A stretch of DNA of 64,000 bases from Novosphingobium kaempferiae (GTDB lineage: Bacteria; Pseudomonadota; Alphaproteobacteria; Sphingomonadales; Sphingomonadaceae): the NCBI RefSeq assembly GCF_021227995.1, contig NZ_CP089301.1, positions 62,001-126,000 on the forward strand, given 5' to 3'. Within the stretch, counting starts at the first letter, position 1. The number at the start of each line of letters is the position of its first letter. The notes under the pieces are model-generated. The model was not told where the DNA came from and did no database searches. It saw only the letters and a program-made list of their open reading frames with translations. Below, piece by piece: positions 26,821-35,224 of the stretch. A program made the position numbers and the translations under genes.

Positions 26821-28134
26821 ATGACCACGACGACCCAACTCATCCGGGCACGACGTTTCCTCCCCCTCTTCATCACGCAGCTGCTGGGGGCGTTCAACGA
26901 CAACCTGTTCAAGAACGCGATGGTGCTTTTCGTCGTCTACGAGGTCTATCACTCGGAGGCGCAGGAGGCGCGGTTCAGCGCGCTGGCCTCGGCGATCTTC
27001 ATCATCCCGTTCTTCCTGCTCTCGGCGCTGGCCGGGCAGCTTGCCGACATGCGCGACAAGGCGCGGCTGATCCGCATCATCAAGGCCTGCGAGATCGCCA
27101 TCATGCTCGTCGGCGGCGCGGGTCTCGCGCTCGCATGGCAGGGGCAGGCGCTCGACAGCGTGGCGATCCCGCTCATGCTCCTCGCGCTCTTCGCGATGGG
27201 CGTGCATTCGACCTTCTTCGGGCCGATCAAGTACGCGATCCTGCCGCAGCACCTCAAGGACGGCGAAGTTCTTTCCGGCACCGGACTGGTCGAGGCCGGC
27301 ACCTACATCGCCGTTCTGGCAGGCACCATCGTCGCGGGCTGGATCAGCGTCGATGCTGCCGCGATCGGCGTGATCGTGGTCGCCTGCATCGGCTGGTACG
27401 CCGGGCGTCAGGTGCCCTCGGCCCCGCCGCTCGGCAAGATCGAACCGCTGGACTACCACGTCATCCGCGCTTCCGTCCGCCTCGTGCGCACGACCATGAA
27501 GGACCGCCGGGTGTTCCTCGCGATCTGCGCGATCAGCTTCTTCTGGGCCATCGGCACCGTGCTGTTCGTGCAGTTCCCGCCGCTCGCCAAGAACATGCTG
27601 ATGGCGAGCAAGGAAGTGGCCAGCCTGTTCCTGGTGATCTTCTCGGTCGGCGTCGCCATCGGTTCGATGGCGATCAACGCGCTGCTCAAGGGCACCGTCT
27701 CCGCCCGCTGGTCGCCGATCTCGGTGATCGGCATGGGCGCGTTCCTCATCGCCTTCCAGCAGGTCTGCCGCGTCTGGCCGCCGCATACCGGGGGCGACGA
27801 ACTGATGGACGTCGGCGTGTTCGTCGTGCAGCCGCTGGCGATCCCGCTGATGCTGACGCTGCTCGGCATCGCCATCTGCGGCGGCATGTTCGTGGTGCCG
27901 CTCTACGCCTTCCTCACGACCTTCGTGGACAAGTCCCAGACCGCGCGCACCATCGCCGCGAACAATATCGTCAATTCGGGCGCGATGGTGCTTGGATCGG
28001 TGGCGACTGGCGGGATGACGCTGATGGGCGTCGCTGTCGCGCAGCAGCTTCTGGTGGTCTCGCTGTGCTGCGTCGCTGCAGCGTGGCTCGGCTACCTGCT
28101 GTTCTGCGCCGAGAAGTGCCCGAAGGCGGGCTGA
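26821..28134 (+). CDS. LplT-like MFS transporter (putative lysophospholipid transporter)
   Basis: This 437-residue protein has about twelve membrane helices. The N-terminal FLPLFITQLLGAFNDNLFKNAMV is the characteristic opening of LplT and of the MFS part of MFS-PlsC-acyl-ACP synthetase fusions; GVHSTFFGPIKYAILPQHL is a second strong family segment. Such proteins flip lysophospholipids across the inner membrane for re-acylation. Here the MFS module stands alone, without the acyltransferase and synthetase domains often fused in alphaproteobacteria. It is divergent from pgsA. Confidence 0.88.
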   Translation: MTTTTQLIRARRFLPLFITQLLGAFNDNLFKNAMVLFVVYEVYHSEAQEARFSALASAIFIIPFFLLSALAGQLADMRDKARLIRIIKACEIAIMLVGGAGLALAWQGQALDSVAIPLMLLALFAMGVHSTFFGPIKYAILPQHLKDGEVLSGTGLVEAGTYIAVLAGTIVAGWISVDAAAIGVIVVACIGWYAGRQVPSAPPLGKIEPLDYHVIRASVRLVRTTMKDRRVFLAICAISFFWAIGTVLFVQFPPLAKNMLMASKEVASLFLVIFSVGVAIGSMAINALLKGTVSARWSPISVIGMGAFLIAFQQVCRVWPPHTGGDELMDVGVFVVQPLAIPLMLTLLGIAICGGMFVVPLYAFLTTFVDKSQTARTIAANNIVNSGAMVLGSVATGGMTLMGVAVAQQLLVVSLCCVAAAWLGYLLFCAEKCPKAG

Positions 28135-28145
28135 CCCGCATCCAC

Positions 28146-28227
28146 AATCGTCATTGCGAGCGTAGCGAAGCAATCCAGCAGCGTAGTTTAACGCTTGGAT
28201 TGCTTCGCTACGCTCGCAATGACGATT
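28146..28227. repeat. Dispersed inverted repeat, family A, copy 3
   Basis: The arms AATCGTCATTGCGAGCG and CGCTCGCAATGACGATT, extended by TAGCGAAGCAATCCA and its complement, flank the centre gcagcgtagtttaacgc. It lies 11 bases after the transporter stop and 7 bases before the convergent small-protein stop, so it could serve both as a transcript 3' end. Confidence 0.9.
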
Positions 28228-28234
28228 TGAGGGA

Positions 28235-28459
28235 TTAGGCGATGAACAGCGTGATCGCCACGAAGCTGGCGCAGTAAGCGCCGATAAAGCCACGCCAGTC
28301 GCCGCCGCTGAGACGCCACTTGCGCGCAGCCTCCGCGTTCTCCTCCGCCTCGCCGTCATCGACCGGCATGGCAAAGACGTGAGGCGGCAGCGAGCGGCGG
28401 AACCAGTGCCCGGCGGATTCCTGCGTGAGGACGAGTGCGCGACGTGTCATGCTTCGCAT
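28235..28459 (-). CDS. Small hypothetical protein with one C-terminal membrane helix
   Basis: This encodes 74 residues from ATG 28459 (MRSMTRRALVLTQ); ATG 28450 and TTG 28495 are alternatives. A basic start, a middle acidic patch (VDDGEAEENAEAARKW) and a C-terminal helix (FIGAYCASFVAITLFIA) suggest a tail-anchored inner-membrane protein. I recognise no family. Confidence 0.6.
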   Translation of the reverse strand: MRSMTRRALVLTQESAGHWFRRSLPPHVFAMPVDDGEAEENAEAARKWRLSGGDWRGFIGAYCASFVAITLFIA

Positions 28460-28567
28460 AACCGACGCATTAACGATTTGTTTACCATTCGGCAAAGCGC
28501 GTTACGCAGCCTTCCCGAAACGGGACGGTTCGCTGCACTCAAGTCCGGACAAGAGTCGGAAACCCAA

Positions 28568-28596
28568 AGAAAAAGGGCCGCCCGAAGGCAGCCCTT
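28568..28596 (-). terminator. Intrinsic terminator downstream of csbD-like gene
   Basis: On the minus strand AAGGGCTGCC pairs with GGCGGCCCTT around a TTCG tetraloop and is followed by TTTCTTT. It lies 28 bases past the CsbD-like stop. Good stem, tetraloop and T-rich tail make this a convincing terminator. Confidence 0.85.
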
Positions 28597-28623
28597 ATCC
28601 GATTTTCCCGAAGGAAGCTGGGA

Positions 28624-28806
28624 TCAGACCCGGTCGCCGAGAGCGCCCTTGATCTTGCCGATGCCCTGCTGAAGCTCGCCCTTCTTCTCCTGCGCCTTGC
28701 CTTCGGCCTTCTGGGCCGGGTCGTTGCGCACGTGGCCGGCTGCCTGCTTGGCGTTGCCGGCGACTTCGTTGGCGAGGCCCTTCACGGTGTCCTTGAGTTC
28801 ACCCAT
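28624..28806 (-). CDS. CsbD family stress protein
   Basis: This encodes 60 residues from ATG 28806, with AAGGAG at ideal spacing. The pattern MGELKDTVKGLANEVAGNAKQ, then NDPAQKAEGKAQEKKGELQQ, is that of CsbD (YjbJ-like) proteins, abundant hydrophilic helical proteins induced in general stress. Molecular function is not established. Its own terminator lies downstream at 28568-28596, indicating a monocistronic unit. Confidence 0.92.
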   Translation of the reverse strand: MGELKDTVKGLANEVAGNAKQAAGHVRNDPAQKAEGKAQEKKGELQQGIGKIKGALGDRV

Positions 28807-28927
28807 GGCGTATCTCCTTGGTTTTCGCGGCGAAACGGCTCGCCGTCGGTCACGAAAGGAGAACACCAAGACCTTGCCCGCGTTGCCCGCCGCTGCGCCG
28901 ATCCGTGCCGCAGCAGCGACGGACGGC

Positions 28928-29335
28928 TCAGCCCCCGGCCAGCGTGAGGATGTAGTCCCATTCCTCGGGCGTCACGACCGCCACCGAGAGGCGTGAGAAC
29001 TTCACCAGTTCCATGTCCGCCAGCTTCGGATCGGCCTTGATCTCTTTCAGCGTTACCGACCGCTTCAGCTTGCGTACCGGCTTCAGCTTGACTGCGGCCC
29101 ACTTGCCTTCCGGGTCGCTCGGGTCGGTGATCCCGGCCTTGCTGATCGTGGCGATGCCGACAATCTCCTTGCCGATGTTGGAGTGATAGAAGAACGCCTC
29201 GTCCCCCACCTCCATGGCGCGCAGGTTGTTGGCGGCGCGGTGGTTGCGCACGCCGTCCCAGGTGCCTTCACCCTCGCTGACGAGGTCGTCCCAGCCGTAG
29301 GCGTCGGGTTCGGATTTCATCAGCCAGTATGCCAT
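28928..29335 (-). CDS. EVE domain protein
   Basis: This 135-residue protein consists wholly of an EVE domain, a PUA/YTH-related fold predicted to bind modified bases in RNA or DNA. Diagnostic parts are MAYWLMKSEPDAYGWDDL at the start, WDGVRNHRAANNLRAM, the FFYHSN motif and SRLSVAVVTPEEWDYIL near the end. The start at ATG 29335 gives the usual family length; the longer frame is antisense to the oxygenase gene. EVE proteins also occur in modification-dependent restriction contexts, but no nuclease is nearby and this looks like the housekeeping type. Confidence 0.92.
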   Translation of the reverse strand: MAYWLMKSEPDAYGWDDLVSEGEGTWDGVRNHRAANNLRAMEVGDEAFFYHSNIGKEIVGIATISKAGITDPSDPEGKWAAVKLKPVRKLKRSVTLKEIKADPKLADMELVKFSRLSVAVVTPEEWDYILTLAGG

Positions 29336-29434
29336 TGCACGCGCCTTTCCGTTCAGACCGGCGAGCCCGATTAGACTGTTTCCGTCGAGGGCTCTAAAGG
29401 GGCGGCATACCGACTCGTTACGGATTGCACTACC

Positions 29435-30370
29435 ATGGACCTCGCAGAAATCCCCGTCCTCAGCCTCGAGGCCGACCGCGCCGACCTTCCCGCGCGCATC
29501 GGCGAAAGCTTCCGCACCTTCGGCTTCGCGATGATCCGCGACCACGGCATCGACCTGTCGCTGATCGAGCAGGCCTGGGCCAAGACCGCCGAGTTCTTCG
29601 CCCTTCCCGTCGAGACCAAGCAGAAGTACTTCATCCCCGGCCAGGGCGGCGCGCGCGGCTACACGCCGTTCCGTACCGAAGTGGCCAAGGGCGCGACCGA
29701 GAAGGATCTGAAGGAATTCTGGCACGTCGGCCGCGACGTGCCTGCCGATTCGCCGCTCGCCGCGTCAATGCCGCCGAACATCTGGCCGACCGAGGTCGAG
29801 GGCTTCGAGGAAACCTTCCGCGAACTCTATGCCCAGTTCGATGAAGCGGGCGCCAAGGTGCTCTCCGCCATCGCGGTGGACCTCGGCCTTGACGCCAACT
29901 GGTTCGATCCGGCGATCGAGGATGGCAACTCGGTCATGCGCCTGCTGCACTATCCGCCGGTCAGCGCGGAAGCAGGCGGCGCGATCCGCGCGGGTGCGCA
30001 TGAGGACATCAACCTCATCACCCTGCTGCTCGGCGCGCAGGAAGCGGGCCTCGAACTGCTGAGCAAGGACGGCCGCTGGCTGTCGGTCGCCCCGCCCGAG
30101 GGCGCGGTGGTCGTCAACATCGGCGACATGCTGCAGCGCCTGACCAACCACGTCCTGCCCTCGACCACGCACCGCGTCCGCAACCCGGAGGGCGCGCGCG
30201 CCGGGCACAGCCGCTATTCGATGCCGTTCTTCCTGCACCTGCGCAGCGACTTCCGGTTCGAGACTCTCGCCCAGTGCGTCAGCGACGAGAACCCGGACCG
30301 CTACCCCGTTTCGATCACGGCGGACGACTACCTGCAGGAACGTCTGCGCGAGATCGGGCTCAAGATGTAA
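29435..30370 (+). CDS. Isopenicillin N synthase family 2-oxoglutarate/Fe(II)-type oxygenase
   Basis: This 311-residue protein has the non-haem dioxygenase DIOX_N region (IPVLSLEADRADLPARIG, GFAMIRDHGID) followed by the 2OG-Fe(II) domain. The iron ligands are His and Asp in GAHEDINLITLL and His in STTHRVRNP; Arg in SRYSMPFFLH would bind the 2-oxoglutarate carboxylate. Relatives oxidise diverse small molecules, including gibberellin- or ethylene-type substrates in plants; the substrate is unknown here. A terminator follows at 30401. Confidence 0.9.
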   Translation: MDLAEIPVLSLEADRADLPARIGESFRTFGFAMIRDHGIDLSLIEQAWAKTAEFFALPVETKQKYFIPGQGGARGYTPFRTEVAKGATEKDLKEFWHVGRDVPADSPLAASMPPNIWPTEVEGFEETFRELYAQFDEAGAKVLSAIAVDLGLDANWFDPAIEDGNSVMRLLHYPPVSAEAGGAIRAGAHEDINLITLLLGAQEAGLELLSKDGRWLSVAPPEGAVVVNIGDMLQRLTNHVLPSTTHRVRNPEGARAGHSRYSMPFFLHLRSDFRFETLAQCVSDENPDRYPVSITADDYLQERLREIGLKM

Positions 30371-30400
30371 ACTACCCTGTTAAAACTCTGTAATGCCCAG

Positions 30401-30433
30401 AAATCCCGGCGCCTTCGCAGGTGCCGGGATTTT
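30401..30433 (+). terminator. Intrinsic terminator after the oxygenase gene
   Basis: AAATCCCGGC pairs with GCCGGGATTT across a short loop and is followed by a T-run. It lies 30 bases after the stop codon of the oxygenase gene and argues that the GGDEF-EAL gene has its own promoter and that its translation does not start at 30393. Confidence 0.85.
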
Positions 30434-30506
30434 CATGTTAACTGATATTTCAGAGGAACTGCTTAGCTGCAGATGCTTGAAAACGACGCCCGTGGGGGGG
30501 CACATC

Positions 30507-32141
30507 GTGCAGGCAGCATTTTTCCTCAGTAACGGCCAGAACAGCGATGCGGATCGCCGTCCGGTCGACATCGTGGCGCTCGGCATCGTCGCCGCCGCGA
30601 TCATCCTGTTCGTGGCGACAGGCAGCGAGATCGGCCCGTCCGTGGTACGCTCGCTCACCGGACAGGGAGCGGGGCCGGACGCCTTCACGCTCAACGCCTT
30701 CCTGCTCAACATCGCGATCATCATCTTCGGCTGGAGCCGCTATCGCGAGCTGTGCGAGGAGATCATGCTGCGCGGCGCGGCAGAACGTGAGGCCCGGCGT
30801 CTGGCAGAGACCGACTCGCTCACCGGGTTCCATAACCGCCGCAGCTTCAGCTTCACCGTCGACGCTTTGATCGACCGCACGGTCACCGCCGGGCAGGCTG
30901 TCGCCGTGCTGATGATCGACCTCGACAACTTCAAGCAGGTCAACGACTACAACGGCCATGCGACCGGCGACCGCCTTCTGGTCGAATGCGCGCACCGCAT
31001 CGTCGAGGCGCTGCCCGGTGACGCCATCGTCGGACGCATCGGCGGCGACGAGTTCGCGGTCGCGCTGGCCTTCGACCGCCGCTGCCAGGACGAGGTGGAC
31101 ACGGTGGCCGCAAGACTGGTCCAGGCAGTCGCGGAAAGCTCGCGCATCCGGTCGGTGACCATCGACGTGACCGCCTCCATCGGCATCGCCCGCGCCGAAT
31201 CGCGCACCACCGGCTCGCAGGCGCTGCTGGAGATGGCCGACGTCGCCATGTACCATGCCAAGCGGCAGGGCCGGAACCAGTTCAACTGGTTCGAGCCGCA
31301 GATGGCGCACGAGATGCGCTTCCGCGCCGACCTCGAGGCCGGCATCCGGCAGGGCATCCCGCGTGGCGAATTCGTGCCGTTCTACGAACAGCAGGTCGAT
31401 CTGAAGACCGGCGAACTGACCGGCTTCGAGATGCTGGCGCGCTGGGATTCGCCGCAGTTCGGCATCGTCGCGCCCGACATCTTCATCCCCGTGGCCGAGG
31501 ACATCGGCGCCATCGCCGAGCTTTCGCGCAGCGTGATCTCGCAGGCGCTGGAAGACGCGAAGCTGTGGGATCCCAAGCTGACGCTCGCGGTCAACATCTC
31601 CCCCATCCAGCTTCGCGACCCGTGGTTCGCCCAGAAGCTGCTGCGCATGCTGGTGGAGGCGAACTTCCCGCCGCAGCGGCTGGAGATCGAGATCACCGAA
31701 AGCTGCCTGCACCAGAACCTCGGGCAGGTCCGCACGCTGGTGACGAGCCTCAAGAACCAGGGCATCCGCATCAGCCTCGACGATTTCGGCACCGGCTACA
31801 GCTCGATCGGCCAGCTGCGCCAGCTTCCGTTCGACCGCATCAAGATCGACCGCAGCTTCGTCTCCAGCCTGCTGGAGAGCAAGGACAGCGCCGCCATCGT
31901 CAAGGCCGTCGCCACGCTCGGCGAAGGGCTGGAGATGCCGGTCACCGCCGAAGGGATCGAGACGCAGGACGTGCTCGACCACCTGCGCCAGTACGGCGGC
32001 ATCACCGGCCAGGGCTACCTCTACGGCCGCCCGCGCCCGGCACGCGATCTCGGCGAATGGCTGGGCGAGGAGCCGGAAGCCGAACCGGAGATCGAAGCCG
32101 GACCGAAGGATGCATCGGAACCCGAGGCAAAGCGCGCCTGA
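30507..32141 (+). CDS. Membrane GGDEF-EAL protein (cyclic di-GMP synthesis/degradation)
   Basis: This encodes 544 residues from GTG 30507, preceded by GGGGGGG; in-frame ATG 30435 is possible, while ATG 30393 lies upstream of a terminator. Two N-terminal helices (about 21-39 and 61-78) anchor it. The GGDEF domain has an intact RIGGDEF (179-183), with no RxxD inhibitory site five residues before. The EAL domain has EML in place of EAL but keeps the catalytic set: NIS, EITES, DDFGTGYSS, KIDRSF, EGIET and QGYLYGRP. Both activities look possible. The tail is acidic and low-complexity. Confidence 0.93.
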   Translation: MQAAFFLSNGQNSDADRRPVDIVALGIVAAAIILFVATGSEIGPSVVRSLTGQGAGPDAFTLNAFLLNIAIIIFGWSRYRELCEEIMLRGAAEREARRLAETDSLTGFHNRRSFSFTVDALIDRTVTAGQAVAVLMIDLDNFKQVNDYNGHATGDRLLVECAHRIVEALPGDAIVGRIGGDEFAVALAFDRRCQDEVDTVAARLVQAVAESSRIRSVTIDVTASIGIARAESRTTGSQALLEMADVAMYHAKRQGRNQFNWFEPQMAHEMRFRADLEAGIRQGIPRGEFVPFYEQQVDLKTGELTGFEMLARWDSPQFGIVAPDIFIPVAEDIGAIAELSRSVISQALEDAKLWDPKLTLAVNISPIQLRDPWFAQKLLRMLVEANFPPQRLEIEITESCLHQNLGQVRTLVTSLKNQGIRISLDDFGTGYSSIGQLRQLPFDRIKIDRSFVSSLLESKDSAAIVKAVATLGEGLEMPVTAEGIETQDVLDHLRQYGGITGQGYLYGRPRPARDLGEWLGEEPEAEPEIEAGPKDASEPEAKRA

Positions 32142-32146
32142 CGTCC

Positions 32147-32224
32147 TTCGTCATTGCGAGCGCAGCGAAGCAATCCAGCAGCATGCACAAGGCCGGATTG
32201 CTTCGCTGCGCTCGCAATGACGAA
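32147..32224. repeat. Dispersed inverted repeat, family A, copy 4
   Basis: The arms TTCGTCATTGCGAGCGCAG and CTGCGCTCGCAATGACGAA, each extended by CGAAGCAATCC, flank a short centre (agcagcatgcacaagg). It starts six bases after the GGDEF-EAL stop and ends 47 bases before dapF. Confidence 0.9.
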
Positions 32225-32271
32225 TACGTGGGAAATTGACCAAAGCCCCCGCAACTCCTAGATCGCGCGTC

Positions 32272-33102
32272 ATGCGGATCGACTTCACCAAGATGCATGG
32301 CCTCGGCAACGATTTCATCGTGCTCGACGCGCGCGAGCGGCCCCTGCCGACGATGGACGCCGCCTTCGCTGCCGCGCTGGCCGACCGCCACACCGGCATC
32401 GGCTGCGACCAGCTGATCGTCCTCGAACCGTCGATGGACGCCGACTTCCGCATGCGCATCTTCAACGCCGACGGCAGCGAGGTGGAGGCCTGCGGCAACG
32501 CCACGCGCGCGGTCGGCCTGCTCCACGGGCGCCCGGCCCGGATCGAGACGCTGGGCGGCCTCGTCGCCTCCACGCCCACCGCCACCGGCATCAGCGTGCG
32601 AATGGGCAAGCCCCGCTTCGACTGGGACGCCATTCCCCTCGCCTACGCCATGGACACATACGCCATGCCGGTCGCATGGGAGGAACTGGTGAACCCGATC
32701 GCGGTCAACGTCGGCAATCCGCACGCGATCTTCTTCGTCGCCGATCCCTACGCGATCGACATGGCCCGTCTCGGCCCGCTGATCGAGACCGACCAGATCT
32801 TCCCCGAGCGGGTCAACGTCAACGTCGCCGCCGTCACCGCGCGCGATGCCATCACCCTGCGCGTGTGGGAGCGCGGCGCCGGGCTCACCCGCGCCTGCGG
32901 CACCGGGGCCTGCGCCACCGCCGTAGGCGCGATGAAGCGCGGCCTTGTCGACCGCCGCGTCACCGTGACCCTGCCCGGCGGTCCCCTCGTCATCGAGTGG
33001 CAGGAAGACGGCGAGATCGTCATGACCGGCCCCGCGACCGAGGCGTTCCGCGGCTCGTTCGAGGCGTCGGATTTCGGGGCGCATCTCAGGATCGCGATTT
33101 GA
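32272..33102 (+). CDS. dapF: Diaminopimelate epimerase
   Basis: This 276-residue cofactor-independent epimerase converts LL- to meso-diaminopimelate for lysine and peptidoglycan. The two catalytic cysteines are Cys74 (EACGNATR) and Cys209 (RACGTGACAT). The start MRIDFTKMHGLGNDF is standard. It is first in a tightly overlapping set: dapF and mtaB share 4 bases (TTGA), mtaB and ftsY share 4 (ATGA), and ftsY and yciB share 1 (TGATG). Confidence 0.97.
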   Translation: MRIDFTKMHGLGNDFIVLDARERPLPTMDAAFAAALADRHTGIGCDQLIVLEPSMDADFRMRIFNADGSEVEACGNATRAVGLLHGRPARIETLGGLVASTPTATGISVRMGKPRFDWDAIPLAYAMDTYAMPVAWEELVNPIAVNVGNPHAIFFVADPYAIDMARLGPLIETDQIFPERVNVNVAAVTARDAITLRVWERGAGLTRACGTGACATAVGAMKRGLVDRRVTVTLPGGPLVIEWQEDGEIVMTGPATEAFRGSFEASDFGAHLRIAI

Positions 33103-34277
33103 CCGTAGAGGTCCATTCGCTCGGCTGCCGGCTTAACCTTGCCGAGAGCGAGCGCCTGCGCGGACTGCTGGGTGAGGCGGAAAACCTCGTCGTCATCAAT
33201 TCCTGCGCGGTGACCTCGGAAGCCGTTCGCCAGACCCGGCAGGCCATCCGCCGCGCCCGCAAGGCCCGCCCCGACGCGCGCCTGCTCGTCACCGGCTGCG
33301 CCGCCGAAGTAGAGCGCGAGGCCCTCGCCGCGATGCCGGAAGTGGACGGCCTGATCGCCAACACCGCCAAGCTCGATCCCCGCGCCTGGAACGTCGCCCC
33401 TGCCCCGCGCCCGCCGGAAGTACGGGGCTACACCCGCGCCTTCGTGCAGGTGCAGAACGGCTGCGACCACGCCTGCACCTTCTGCGTGATCCCGCAAGGT
33501 CGCGGCCCGAGCCGCTCGCACACCGTCGCCGAGGTGCTGGAGGACATCGCCGTCCACCTCGATGCGGGCGTGAACGAAGTGATCCTCACCGGCGTCGATC
33601 TCACGTCATGGGGCAGCGACCTGCCGGGAACGCCGCGCCTCGGCGCGCTGGCCGAGGCGATCCTCGCCCGCTTCCCCGCCCTCCCGCGCCTGCGCCTGTC
33701 TTCCATCGACGGGGCGGAAGTGGACGATGCGCTGTTCGCGCTGCTCGCTTCCGAAGCGCGGGTGATGCCGCATGTCCACCTCTCGCTGCAGCACGGGCAC
33801 AACCTGATGCTCAAGCGCATGAAGCGCCGCCATAGTCGCGCCGATGCGCTCGACCTCGTTGGCCGCCTGCGCGCACGGCGCCCGGAGATCGCCATCGGGG
33901 CAGACCTCATCGCCGGTTTCCCCACCGAGGACGAGGACGCCCACGCCGCCAACCTCTCGATCATCGAGGAACTGGGCGTCGTCCACGGCCACGTCTTCCC
34001 CTACTCGCAGCGCCCCGGCACGCCAGCTGCGCGCATGCCGCAGGTCGATCGCCGGATCATCCGCGCCCGCGCCGCTCAATTGCGCGAAAAGGTCGCGTCC
34101 ATGCGGGACTCATGGCTTGCCGCGCATCTGGGCAAGCCGCTATGGGTGCTCGCCGAAAGAGGCGGGAGCGGCCACGCGGCCGACTTCGCACCCGTCCGGG
34201 TTCCCCCCGGCACGCCGCCCGGCGCGCTGGTGGAGGTCGTCCCGGCAAGAATAGTCGAAGGAATGCTGGAAGCATGA
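33099..34277 (+). CDS. mtaB: tRNA t6A37 methylthiotransferase
   Basis: This 392-residue radical-SAM enzyme converts t6A37 to ms2t6A in ANN-decoding tRNAs. The N-terminal UPF0004 cluster ligands are Cys10 (LGCRLN), Cys36 (NSCAVTSEA) and Cys67 (TGCAAE); the radical-SAM cluster is Cys122, Cys126 and Cys129 (GCDHACTFCVIP). The GCRLN start is typical of MtaB rather than MiaB or RimO. Translation begins at TTG 33099, overlapping the dapF stop as TTGA; no ATG is available before the first conserved Cys. A C-terminal TRAM-like region follows. Confidence 0.93.
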   Translation: MTVEVHSLGCRLNLAESERLRGLLGEAENLVVINSCAVTSEAVRQTRQAIRRARKARPDARLLVTGCAAEVEREALAAMPEVDGLIANTAKLDPRAWNVAPAPRPPEVRGYTRAFVQVQNGCDHACTFCVIPQGRGPSRSHTVAEVLEDIAVHLDAGVNEVILTGVDLTSWGSDLPGTPRLGALAEAILARFPALPRLRLSSIDGAEVDDALFALLASEARVMPHVHLSLQHGHNLMLKRMKRRHSRADALDLVGRLRARRPEIAIGADLIAGFPTEDEDAHAANLSIIEELGVVHGHVFPYSQRPGTPAARMPQVDRRIIRARAAQLREKVASMRDSWLAAHLGKPLWVLAERGGSGHAADFAPVRVPPGTPPGALVEVVPARIVEGMLEA

Positions 34278-35224
34278 GTACCCCTGACCAGCCCGCCACT
34301 GAGGCAGCAAGCGACTGGTCCGACCGCCTTTTCGGCGGCTTTCGCAAGACCTCGGAGCGCCTCGCGGGCAATCTCGCAGGGCTCGGCGGCGGTTCGCGCC
34401 TGACCCCTGCCCAGCTCGACGCGCTGGAAGACGCGCTCATCATGTCGGACCTCGGCCCCCGCGCCGCCGCCCGCATTCGCGACCGGCTGGCCGACGAGCG
34501 GTTCGACCGTGACGCCGACGAGCGCGCCATCATGGAAGTCGTCGCGCGCGAGATCGCCGAGATCCTGCGCCCGGTCGCCAAGCCGCTCGACGTCGTGGCC
34601 TTCCCGCGCCCGCAAGTAATCCTCGTCATCGGCGTCAACGGATCGGGCAAGACCACCACCATCGCCAAGCTGGCGCACCTGTTCCAGGAGCAGGACTATT
34701 CGGTCATGCTGGCGGCGGGCGACACCTTCCGCGCCGCCGCCATCGGCCAACTGGGCGTCTGGGCGGATCGCCTGTCGATCCCCATCGTCAAGGGCCCCGA
34801 GGGCGGCGATCCCGCCTCCATCGTGTTCGACGCGGTCAAGGCGGCCACCGATCAGGGCATCGACGCGCTGATCGTCGACACCGCCGGGCGCCTCCAGAAC
34901 AAGCGCGAACTGATGGACGAACTGGCGAAGATCCGCCGCGTCCTCGGCCGCCTCAACCCCGCCGCGCCGCATGACGTGGTGCTGGTGCTGGACGCGACCA
35001 ACGGCCAGAACGCCCTTTCGCAGATCGAGATCTTCAAGGAAGTGGCGGGCGTCTCCGGCCTCATCATGACCAAGCTGGACGGCACCGCGCGCGGCGGCGT
35101 CCTCGTCGCGGCGGCGGAGCAGTACGGCCTGCCGATCCACGCCATCGGCGTCGGCGAGAAGATCGACGACCTTCGCCCCTTCAATCCCGACCTGCTGGCG
35201 CGGGTGATCGCAGGGATCGCGTGA
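34274..35224 (+). CDS. ftsY: Signal recognition particle receptor
   Basis: This 316-residue SRP GTPase docks ribosome-SRP complexes at the membrane. The NG domain is complete: G1 GVNGSGKTTT (about residue 121), DTFRAAA, G3 DTAGR and G4 TKLDG. The acidic A region of E. coli FtsY is nearly absent; only about 25 residues precede the N domain, as in other short alphaproteobacterial forms. ATG 34274 overlaps the mtaB stop. Confidence 0.97.
   Translation: MSTPDQPATEAASDWSDRLFGGFRKTSERLAGNLAGLGGGSRLTPAQLDALEDALIMSDLGPRAAARIRDRLADERFDRDADERAIMEVVAREIAEILRPVAKPLDVVAFPRPQVILVIGVNGSGKTTTIAKLAHLFQEQDYSVMLAAGDTFRAAAIGQLGVWADRLSIPIVKGPEGGDPASIVFDAVKAATDQGIDALIVDTAGRLQNKRELMDELAKIRRVLGRLNPAAPHDVVLVLDATNGQNALSQIEIFKEVAGVSGLIMTKLDGTARGGVLVAAAEQYGLPIHAIGVGEKIDDLRPFNPDLLARVIAGIA

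Noticed and set aside
28928..29335. EVE protein as part of a modification-dependent restriction system
   Set aside because: No McrB-like or nuclease gene is near; the single-domain housekeeping form is more likely.
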